Shown here: positions 16,686 through 23,160 of the stretch, one piece after another | Numbering within the stretch: position 1 is the stretch's first letter | How the letters are laid out: each line of letters opens with the position of its first letter | Source: Bacillota bacterium | GTDB taxonomy: Bacteria > Bacillota > Clostridia > Lachnospirales > WQUN01 | Direction of reading: 5' to 3' | Assembly (NCBI GenBank): GCA_009782085.1 | Contig: WQUN01000260.1 | Coordinates: 1 to 37,426, forward strand | Length of the DNA stretch: 37,426 nt | The notes under the pieces: generated by a model | Seen by the model: only the letters and a program-made list of their open reading frames with translations | Told to the model about the DNA's origin: nothing | The model's database searches: none | Position numbers and translations under genes: made by a program

Positions 16686-17744
16686 TTACCGCCTGCTCAT
16701 CTTCTCATAAACCTCGTTATAATACAGCGCGTTCTCCACCGGCGTGTTCGCCGGGATGTGGTTCCCGACGGCCATAAAGAACCCCGGGCACTTCTTCCCT
16801 ATGTCCATGCACCTCTTGACCTCGCTGTATATGTCCTCCTTCGTCCCGCCGAGCAGGATCCTCGTGTCGGCGTTGCCGATGAACGAGTGCGTGCGGCCGT
16901 ACTTCTCCGCGACATAGGCCATGTCGGTCATCGGCTCCATGACGAAGCAGTTCGCGCCGCAGCGGGCTATGTCGTCGACGAACATCGTGTAGTTCCCGTC
17001 GGAGGTGTAGCAGATGATCTTCCCCTTTTGGCGCGGATAGTCGAACAGCCGCATATAGTTCGGGAACAGGAACTCCCTGTACCACGCGGGGTTCAGGAAC
17101 GGGCCCGACGTCCAGACGATGTCGTCGTGGAGCATGACGACGGGCGCGTCGCTCTCCGCCAGGGCGATGAAATACGGCTCCATCCACTTTGCGTACCGAT
17201 TGGCGAAATCCCCGAAGCGCCTGCCGTCGAGGCCCGCCGCGGCGAGGAGCGTCTCCCAGCCCAAAAGGTCGATCAGGCCGGACATGCAGGTTACGTATAC
17301 GCCGGTCATGTTGACCATATCCGGGTACGCTTCCGCCGCGTCCGCGTAATTTTGGTTGAACAGGGGTATCAGCGCGGCTTTGTCGTTCGGGCCGAAATTT
17401 TCCTCGAAATCAAAGCCGTACACGTCCCCGGGGTCGTTGAACAGCCTGCTCACGTTGTCGTCGTAGTCCGCGCCGCCGGCGGCGTAGGCCGCGTGGCCCA
17501 TGCGCGTCACCTTGTCCCCGAAAATCCGGCCGCTCACGCAGACGTTCCAGTTAAAATCGAAATTCCAAAGCCTCATCAGCTCTTTCGTGGCCTTCCCGCG
17601 CGTCTTTTCGTCGGAAAGCGCGGCGACGGGAACGCCCGCGGCCGCGCTTATCAGCTCCAGATGATAATTAAGCGAGTATTCCGTCCTGGGGACCCTCGGC
17701 GGCGTCTCCAGGCGCAGCGCGGCCATGCCGTGTTCAAGTGACAT
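16686..17744 (-). CDS. URO-D/MtaA superfamily protein, zinc motif lost
   Basis: 352 residues of the uroporphyrinogen decarboxylase fold (COG0407 type), which includes Zn-dependent corrinoid methyltransferases such as MtaA. In those enzymes zinc is bound by a His-x-Cys motif and a distant Cys. Here the matching segment reads CYTSDGN (245-251) and the C-terminal site reads FFMAVGNHIP (323-330), so both ligand sites are altered. It may have a different reaction or be a partner subunit. It is not a heme-pathway decarboxylase on context. It is 38 bases downstream of the Gfo/Idh/MocA gene and 22 bases upstream of DUF362. Confidence 0.82.
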   Translation of the reverse strand: MSLEHGMAALRLETPPRVPRTEYSLNYHLELISAAAGVPVAALSDEKTRGKATKELMRLWNFDFNWNVCVSGRIFGDKVTRMGHAAYAAGGADYDDNVSRLFNDPGDVYGFDFEENFGPNDKAALIPLFNQNYADAAEAYPDMVNMTGVYVTCMSGLIDLLGWETLLAAAGLDGRRFGDFANRYAKWMEPYFIALAESDAPVVMLHDDIVWTSGPFLNPAWYREFLFPNYMRLFDYPRQKGKIICYTSDGNYTMFVDDIARCGANCFVMEPMTDMAYVAEKYGRTHSFIGNADTRILLGGTKEDIYSEVKRCMDIGKKCPGFFMAVGNHIPANTPVENALYYNEVYEKMSRR

Positions 17745-17782
17745 ATCGCGACCTCCGCATTAATATAAATCCAACATTCGCA

Positions 17783-18955
17783 TTACGCCTTATAAAAGCT
17801 GTTGTTCACGTCCCCGTCCACCTCGCGGACGGTTTTTGTCGATTTGGAGCCGCGGATTTTTTCCTGCAGGGCCTCGTAATACTCGTCCTCGTCGAGCGGC
17901 AGGGTCACGGTCTTGTCCTTCCAGGAGGACAGGTACATCGCGTTGGCAATGGTCAGCCCGCGGATGCCCTCCTCGCCCTTGGCCACCAGCTCGCCCTCGC
18001 CGTTTATTTTGTCGACCATCGCCTGGAGGACGCCGGGGTGCTGAGTGTACGAGCCGTCCGTCTCGACCTCGGCCTTCTCCCACTCCGGCTGGCCGAACAT
18101 GGACCCGTTCGAGGCGTTGAACACGCTCTCCGGCGTTTTGAGGCGGTAAAAGGTCAGCTTGCCGTCCTCGTGGACGAGCTTGCCCTTGTCGCCGGCGATC
18201 TCAAACCTGTCCGTGCCGGGCGAGTCCGCCGTGGAGGTCACGAACACGCCCGTGGCGCCGTTGGCGTACTCCACATACGCGGTCACGTCGTTTTCGACCT
18301 CTATGTCGCGCCAGTGGCCCTCCTTGCAGAACGCCCTGACCTTCACCGGCATCCCGCATATCCACTGCCATATGTCCAGGTTGTGGGGGCACTGGTTCAT
18401 TATCACGCCGCCGCCCTCGCCGGCCCAGGTCGCGCGCCAGCCGCCCGAATCGTAATAAGCCTGGGAGCGGTACCAGGAGGTGATCAGCCAGTTGACCCGC
18501 TTAAGTTCGCCCAGCTCGCCGTTTTGGACCATCTCGCGCATTTTCCGGAACGCGCCGTAGGTCCTGACGTTGTACATGATCCCGAAGACCACCCCGTCGG
18601 CCTCAGCCTTCGCGGCGGCCTCGTTCATCTCCCTGACCTGCTTTGTGTAGACGCCCGCGGGCTTCTCGGTCATGACGTGGATCCCGCGCTTAAACGCCGC
18701 TATGGCCATCGGCGGGTGGGAATAGTGCGGGACGGCGATTATCAGCGCGTCGATCTCGCCGCCGTCGAGCATCGCGTCGAGGTTGTCGTAGGTTTTGAGC
18801 GCGGGCATCTCGCCCAAGGCCCAATCCAGCCGCTCCGGCCTGACGTCGCACACGGCCGTCAGCCGCGCCCCGCGGACAAGCCCGTTCCTGAGGTTGTTCA
18901 GGTGCCCGCCGCCCATGTTGCCGACGCCGACTATGCCGAACCTTACTTCCTTCAT
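17783..18955 (-). CDS. Gfo/Idh/MocA family NAD(P)-dependent oxidoreductase
   Basis: 390 residues. The Rossmann motif GVGNMG is at residues 10-15, IAVPHYSH near 73-80, the family Lys in TEKPAG (96-101), and GGGVIMNQCPHNLDIW supplies the catalytic-type His/Asp segment near residue 195. This family oxidises sugars and inositols at a ring hydroxyl, giving keto-sugars. The ATG at 18,955 follows AAGGGGGC. Longer upstream frames lack a start with a ribosome site. Third gene from the end of the six-gene run, 16 bases after the second URO-D-like gene. Confidence 0.92.
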   Translation of the reverse strand: MKEVRFGIVGVGNMGGGHLNNLRNGLVRGARLTAVCDVRPERLDWALGEMPALKTYDNLDAMLDGGEIDALIIAVPHYSHPPMAIAAFKRGIHVMTEKPAGVYTKQVREMNEAAAKAEADGVVFGIMYNVRTYGAFRKMREMVQNGELGELKRVNWLITSWYRSQAYYDSGGWRATWAGEGGGVIMNQCPHNLDIWQWICGMPVKVRAFCKEGHWRDIEVENDVTAYVEYANGATGVFVTSTADSPGTDRFEIAGDKGKLVHEDGKLTFYRLKTPESVFNASNGSMFGQPEWEKAEVETDGSYTQHPGVLQAMVDKINGEGELVAKGEEGIRGLTIANAMYLSSWKDKTVTLPLDEDEYYEALQEKIRGSKSTKTVREVDGDVNNSFYKA

Positions 18956-18971
18956 CGGAAAAGCCCCCTTA

Positions 18972-20000
18972 TTATTGAAATGCCCGGTAAAACGCCTCGA
19001 TGTTCTCAGCCGGCGTGTCCGGCTGAAACATGTGCGCCGGGCAGGCGATATATCCGGCGCCGAACGCCCCGGCATAGCGCCTGACTTCCCTTTTTACCTC
19101 CTCCGGCGTCCCGGACGGGAGGAGCCGCTGGACGTCGATCCCGCCGTGGAAACATATGCGGCCGCCGTAAGCCCTGAGCGCTTCCGGCGACATCTCCGGC
19201 CCGACCGGCTGGATCGGGTTCAGGATATCCACGCCGCAGCGTATGAACGACGGGATGAACCCGGCGACGTTCCCGCAGGAGTGGAACATCAGCCTCGCCC
19301 CCAGGCGGTGGACGGCCTCCGCCATCTCCGACAGGTAAGGCGCCACGAACTCCCCGAACATCCGGCCGGAGATCATCGGGCCCCTCTGGGAGCCCACGTC
19401 GGAGATCACCAGAAATATGTCTATCTGCCCGCCGGACGCCTCCCAGGCGCGCCTGTAATCCTCCAGGTAGAAGTCGGTGAACTTCCGGCTAAGCCAGTGG
19501 GTCCAGCCGGGGCGTTCGCACATGTCCAGGAGGTGGTTCTCCAGCCCGCGCACAAGCGACGGCCGCTGCCATATGTCCGCGAAGCCGTAGCGGACGGCGA
19601 GCTTTTTGTCCCTCGCCGCGCGGACCTGCTCCCGCAGGCGGCCGTAATCCATCGCGTCGTTGTCCGGCCAACGGAACGCCGCTATCTCCTCCAGGCTTTC
19701 CGCCCGGCAGAGCGCGCCGTACGTGTCCTCCCGCGCGTCTCCCCATTCGCCCCGGCGGAAAGTGTACCTCTCGCCCCACATGTTCTCGTAAAATCCGCCT
19801 CCTATATCTTTGGCCGGAGGCTCGACGGCCCGGAATTCCCGGATATCCACGCTGTTTTTGTCCAGGAAAAGGTCTATATCCCTGTGCCCGAGGTAGGCAA
19901 ACAGCCGGTTAAGCGCCGCGTCCTCGGCCCAGAAATCGAAGGGCGGCCTGTCCGTCCGCTCCCCGGAGAGCGCGGCCATCGTCCGCTCGAAGCCGGTCAT
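18972..20000 (-). CDS. URO-D/MtaA superfamily protein with zinc-type HxC motif
   Basis: 342 residues of the same superfamily as 16,686-17,744 but with the expected ligands: HSCGN (His240, Cys242) and Cys320 in YIACPAHMF. This His-x-Cys...Cys pattern is that of zinc methyltransferases that activate a thiol acceptor such as coenzyme M in MtaA-type enzymes. No corrinoid-binding protein or methanol-type MtaB is in the window, so the methyl donor is unknown. ATG at 20,000 follows GGGAGGGG. It lies 23 bases after the isomerase and 16 bases before the oxidoreductase. Confidence 0.85.
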   Translation of the reverse strand: MTGFERTMAALSGERTDRPPFDFWAEDAALNRLFAYLGHRDIDLFLDKNSVDIREFRAVEPPAKDIGGGFYENMWGERYTFRRGEWGDAREDTYGALCRAESLEEIAAFRWPDNDAMDYGRLREQVRAARDKKLAVRYGFADIWQRPSLVRGLENHLLDMCERPGWTHWLSRKFTDFYLEDYRRAWEASGGQIDIFLVISDVGSQRGPMISGRMFGEFVAPYLSEMAEAVHRLGARLMFHSCGNVAGFIPSFIRCGVDILNPIQPVGPEMSPEALRAYGGRICFHGGIDVQRLLPSGTPEEVKREVRRYAGAFGAGYIACPAHMFQPDTPAENIEAFYRAFQ

Positions 20001-20023
20001 GCGTGCGTCCCCTCCCTGATTTC

Positions 20024-20782
20024 TCAGTATTTCCTGTACTTTTCCATATTCCTCAGGCTGTTTTCCAGGCAGTCAAACGGGTTTTTCCCGTAACAGTCGT
20101 CCTGCTCCACGAAGGCCCACTTCACCTTTGCCTTTTCGCAGGCGGCGTAAATCCTCTCCCAGTTCAGGTTGCCCTCCAATATCTCGGCCATCCGACGCTC
20201 GCCGTTCACCATCGTCATGTCCTTGAAGTGGACGGCGTCCACCCGCCCGGCGAGCTTCTCCAGCCACTGCGCCGGGTCGCCGCCGCCGGCCTGCACCCAG
20301 TACACGTCCAGCGTGAAGCCCGCGTTTTCGCCCAGCGCGTCCGCCAGATGCTCCAGAAGCAGCCTGCCGCCGGATTTTTCAAACTCGAAGTCGTGGTTGT
20401 GGTACATGAACTTCATCCCGGCGCGCCCGATCTCCGCTATGGCCTCGGCGAACTCCTCCGCGAACCGCTCCGCGCCCTCTTTTGTCCGCCCGTACTCGCC
20501 CGGCAGGCTGCCGACCCCGATGTAATCCGCGCCCAGAACGCGGTGGTCCTCGATGACCTGAGCCGTCTCCAGGCGGATCCTGTCCTGGGCCGTGTGGGTT
20601 ATGGCGATCCTAAGGCCGCTGTCGTCGCAGATCCGGCGTATCCTCTTCGGCTGGATGGGCCCCGCGCCGGAAAGCTGCACCCACCTGTAGCCTATCTTGC
20701 CTATTTTCTCGGCCGTTTTCGCGAAATCGGCCTCCGTTTTGCAGAAATTCCTGACCGTGTACAACTGCGCCCCGTATTCCAT
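20024..20782 (-). CDS. TIM-barrel sugar phosphate isomerase/epimerase
   Basis: 252 residues of the xylose isomerase-like / AP endonuclease 2 fold. Candidate metal ligands are in the strand ends: YHNHDFEF (127-134), Asp159 in LDVYW, His185 in HFKD and Glu226 in VEQDD. It resembles IolE/hydroxypyruvate isomerase-type enzymes acting on keto sugars, a common partner of Gfo/Idh/MocA oxidoreductases. The ATG at 20,782 overlaps the stop of the flavin reductase (TGATG), so it is coupled. The longer frame that runs into the flavin reductase is not a real extension. Confidence 0.9.
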   Translation of the reverse strand: MEYGAQLYTVRNFCKTEADFAKTAEKIGKIGYRWVQLSGAGPIQPKRIRRICDDSGLRIAITHTAQDRIRLETAQVIEDHRVLGADYIGVGSLPGEYGRTKEGAERFAEEFAEAIAEIGRAGMKFMYHNHDFEFEKSGGRLLLEHLADALGENAGFTLDVYWVQAGGGDPAQWLEKLAGRVDAVHFKDMTMVNGERRMAEILEGNLNWERIYAACEKAKVKWAFVEQDDCYGKNPFDCLENSLRNMEKYRKY

Positions 20783-21276
20783 CAGGCGTCGCCTCCTTCG
20801 TATTCGCTTACAATCTCCCCGAAAAAAAGGATGTGATAATCCCCGTCGTAGAAAGTTTCCTTTATCCCGTTCCTGAGCCCGCCTTCCTCGAGCCGCCCGC
20901 GGTAATTCACGCGGCACTCGAGATACTTCCGGCAGCCGGCGACGACGCAGCCGTCCACGGCCTTCGCCGGGACGAACCCGACGACCTTGCTTTTGTCGAT
21001 GTCCGCGCCGGAGCGCGTGCCGCATACGACGAGCTCCTCCGCGAGGTCTCCCTCGTCCGGTATGCTGACGGTGAAGCAGTCCGCCTTCTCCATCAGCCCG
21101 TAAGTATACCTTTGCGGCCTGACGAGCGCGACGAAGTGCGGCTTGTCCCAGATCACGCCTATAAAGCCCCAGGAAATCGTCATGGTGTTCACCTTCCCGC
21201 CGCCCCTGACGGTCAGAAACGCGCCCTTCGCCGTAAAGCTGCTCATGGCCCGCGCCATATCGGCGTCAAAAAACAT
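20782..21276 (-). CDS. Flavin reductase (FMN-binding split barrel) family protein
   Basis: 164 residues of the flavin reductase-like family, with KVNTMTISWGFIGVIWDKP (residues 28-46), VRPQRYTYGLMEKADCFTVSI and a C-terminal HILFFGEIVSEY strand. Family members bind FMN and supply reduced flavin or take electrons. GGGGGC stands before the ATG and a promoter lies 30 bases further up. First gene of the six-gene run. Electrons could pass between this flavoprotein and the DUF362 iron-sulfur protein at the other end of the operon (inference). Confidence 0.88.
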   Translation of the reverse strand: MFFDADMARAMSSFTAKGAFLTVRGGGKVNTMTISWGFIGVIWDKPHFVALVRPQRYTYGLMEKADCFTVSIPDEGDLAEELVVCGTRSGADIDKSKVVGFVPAKAVDGCVVAGCRKYLECRVNYRGRLEEGGLRNGIKETFYDGDYHILFFGEIVSEYEGGDA

Positions 21277-21305
21277 GGTTACGCCCCCTTTTTATATATA
21301 TGAAG

Positions 21306-21334
21306 ATTATATACATTCAAATGGAGATATACAA
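21306..21334 (-). promoter_or_regulatory. Predicted promoter of the six-gene metabolic operon
   Basis: On the minus strand, a perfect TATAAT (21,311-21,306) lies 17 bases after TTGTAT (21,334-21,329). The leader to the flavin reductase start is short. The weak -35 suggests activator dependence, perhaps on an AraC-type regulator. Confidence 0.55.
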
Positions 21335-21389
21335 GCGGATTTGAAAGGTTTTACGGGGTTTGCCATACGGAAAGTACGGAAAGTACGGG

Positions 21390-21557
21390 GGGTGCGGCAA
21401 ATTTTCGTGGGATACGCCAAAATACAGTAGGGGACGCCGCCCTCGGCGTTCCGTTGTTTTGCGCCGCCCTCGGCGTCCCGCTGTTGTCGGCAGAATCGGG
21501 TAACGGGACGCCCAGGGGGGCGTACCCTGCGAATTTCCACGAAAATTTACCGCACCC
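21390..21557. repeat. Repeat E, 168-bp element with 21-bp inverted ends
   Basis: GGGTGCGGCAAATTTTCGTGG (21,390-21,410) is mirrored with one mismatch at 21,537-21,557, and the GGGATACGCC and GGCGTACCC stretches continue the mirror. The centre holds two direct copies of GCCGCCCTCGGCGT. No open frame of note. Confidence 0.75.
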
Positions 21558-21638
21558 AAGTATGGGCATATGCTTGACTGTTTTAATCTTGTATGGTAAT
21601 TTATTGCAGAAAAGTATAAGAAGCATAGCTTTCTATAT

Positions 21639-21906
21639 TAGACCTCCTCGGGAATTAGTTTCCGGCGTCTTTGCGGCCATTTTTCCGGATTGCCGCGTCA
21701 GCGCCTCCTATAGTCGTTTCGTTTGAAATTGAGCTTCAAACTTCGCGCGAAACGCCCCTGAACATCGGTCGTCTCGCGCTCGTTTTCAGCTCATTTCAAA
21801 TCGAAACGACTTTAGCAGACCTCCTGCGAGTATGCGTCGTCGGCGCTTCCTTGCACTCCAAAAAAATGTCGCGCAAATCCGCCGAAAACTAATTCCCGAG
21901 GAGGTC
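21639..21906. repeat. Repeat A1, 268-bp MITE-like palindrome
   Basis: The ends GACCTCCTCGGGAATTAG... and the mirror CTAATTCCCGAGGAGGTC form an inverted repeat of about 27 bases. Inside, GTCGTTTCGTTTGAAAT (about 21,714) is mirrored by ATTTCAAATCGAAACGAC (about 21,795), so the whole element can fold. No transposase is encoded. The size and ends are like a miniature inverted-repeat element. Confidence 0.85.
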
Positions 21907-21927
21907 AATGAATAACGCGCCGCATAT

Positions 21928-21993
21928 GTAGGGCGGGGGCTTGCCCCCGCCGCGCCATACGGGAGCTTTCGGCGGGGGCAAGCCCCCGCCCTT
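21928..21993. repeat. Repeat C2, two facing GC-rich hairpins
   Basis: GTAGGGCGGGGGCTTGCCCCCGCC and its mirrored copy GGCGGGGGCAAGCCCCCGCCC face each other across 20 bases. Each copy is itself a hairpin. Confidence 0.8.
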
Positions 21994-21995
21994 CT

Positions 21996-22050
21996 GCGGA
22001 AAACATTTGCCGGCGACGTGACAAAGGAGGCTAATGTTTTCGCACTCATA
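21996..22050. repeat. Repeat B3, short form of palindrome family B
   Basis: GCGGAAAACATTTGCCGGCG and CTAATGTTTTCGCACTC arms around a GACGTGACAAAGGAGG centre. The centre matches that of B1 (opposite strand), showing that short copies share a core different from the long ones. Confidence 0.8.
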
Positions 22051-22152
22051 CGAATCTCGATTAAAATCTTCACAGTCTGTCGCCGAGAACGCCGCTGAAG
22101 CGTTCGGCGTTTCGGCTCCGCCTGTGAAGTTTTAATCTGAGATTCGTATCAG
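22049..22152. repeat. B-like palindrome with different arms
   Basis: Outer arms ATACGAATCTCGATTAAAA and TTTTAATCTGAGATTCGTAT are inverted, then CTTCACAG/CTGTGAAG, and an inner stem GAACGCCGC-TGAAGC-GTTCGGCGTTTCGG. The inner part aligns with the B core but both sides of the stem carry matching changes. It abuts B3. Confidence 0.8.
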
Positions 22153-22191
22153 GTATAGCAAACGCTGATGCGGATGAGCCGATTTTTTTAT

Positions 22192-22304
22192 TAGACTTCT
22201 TCGGTAGTTGATTTTTCGTTGTCACCCTGAGCAAAGCGAAGGGTCTTAGAATCAAGATTCATCGCTTCGCTCAGAATGACAAGCGCCAGTTCCCGCAGAA
22301 ATCT
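22192..22304. repeat. Repeat A2 with D-type core
   Basis: Left end TTAGACTTCTTCGGTAGTTG and a degenerate mirror CAGTTCCCGCAGAAATCT at the right enclose a D palindrome (CACCCTGAGCAAAGCGAAG ... CTTCGCTCAGAATGAC). It lies directly ahead of the methyltransferase gene. Confidence 0.75.
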
Positions 22305-22324
22305 ATTTAAGGGGGCATGTATTA

Positions 22325-23059
22325 GTGGATGAGACTGATAAACAAAAATTGCTGAGAGGAAAAACAAGAGCAAATCTTCCGCCGGAATATCAAATGATTT
22401 ACGAGCGGCATTACAAAGACAACAGAAACGGCGATACCGCGGCTGCGTCAATGACTCAAAAAATGGAGCGATGGTTACACAGGCAAGTGGCCAAAGATAC
22501 GGAGGATATGCTGTCCACGCTGGAAATAGGCGCGGGCACGTTAAATCAGCTTGGATATGAGAAGGGCAATGTGTATGATATTGTTGAACCCTTCACGGCG
22601 TTATATGAAGGTTCCAATAAATTGAAAAGAATTAGAACGGTCTATGATTACATAGAAAATGTGCCGCCGAGCAATAAATATAACCGAATAATATCATGCG
22701 CCGCCCTGGAGCATATTGAGAATTTAGCCTTTGTTGTGAGCAAGTCCGGGCTGCTGTTAAGAGACGGCGGCTGTTTTCGCGCGGCCGTTCCGAGCCATGG
22801 CGGATTTTTATGGAAGATAAGTTATACTTTGACATCGGGCCTTGAGTTTAGGATGAGGCATCATTTAAGTTATTCGGTTATTATGAACTATGAACATATC
22901 AACACGGTTGATGAGATCGAATGGATAATAAATTTTTTCTACAAGGAAGTAAAACGCAAAAGACTCGGTTTGTCAAAGAATTTATCCTTTTATTCGTTTT
23001 TTGAAGCCAGATATCCCGATTTACGGCGTTGTAACGATTATTGTTCAATAGGGTTATAG
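22325..23059 (+). CDS. Class I SAM-dependent methyltransferase-like protein
   Basis: 244 residues. The SAM-binding motif LEIGAGT is at 66-72, followed by the acidic strand-end Asp84 in YDIVEP, and IISCAALEHIENL near 110 is a methyltransferase motif of the Methyltransf_11/23 type. The C-terminal third is not recognised. Start is GTG with AAGGGGG about 9 bases upstream. It is clearly more AT-rich than the neighbours, is the only plus-strand gene in this region, and is bounded by repeats on both sides, all signs of transfer. Substrate unknown. Confidence 0.75.
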   Translation: MDETDKQKLLRGKTRANLPPEYQMIYERHYKDNRNGDTAAASMTQKMERWLHRQVAKDTEDMLSTLEIGAGTLNQLGYEKGNVYDIVEPFTALYEGSNKLKRIRTVYDYIENVPPSNKYNRIISCAALEHIENLAFVVSKSGLLLRDGGCFRAAVPSHGGFLWKISYTLTSGLEFRMRHHLSYSVIMNYEHINTVDEIEWIINFFYKEVKRKRLGLSKNLSFYSFFEARYPDLRRCNDYCSIGL

Positions 23060-23083
23060 CGAATTCCGTTCACCGCGGTGAAC

Positions 23084-23160
23084 CCCGCTCGCGGAGATTC
23101 GCGCGTTTGCCGTGACAATCCCGCTCGCGGAGATTCGCGCGTTTGCCGTGACAATCCCGC
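23084..23160. repeat. 36-bp tandem repeat, 2.1 copies
   Basis: Two exact copies of a 36-base unit starting CCCGCTCGCGGAGATTCGCG (23,084-23,119 and 23,120-23,155) plus the start of a third. It fills the gap between the methyltransferase and the stop codon of the response regulator, on the 3' side of both convergent genes. Confidence 0.9.

Noticed and set aside
23084-23160. Possible CRISPR array
   Set aside because: The 36-base units are adjacent with no spacers, and no cas genes are near.
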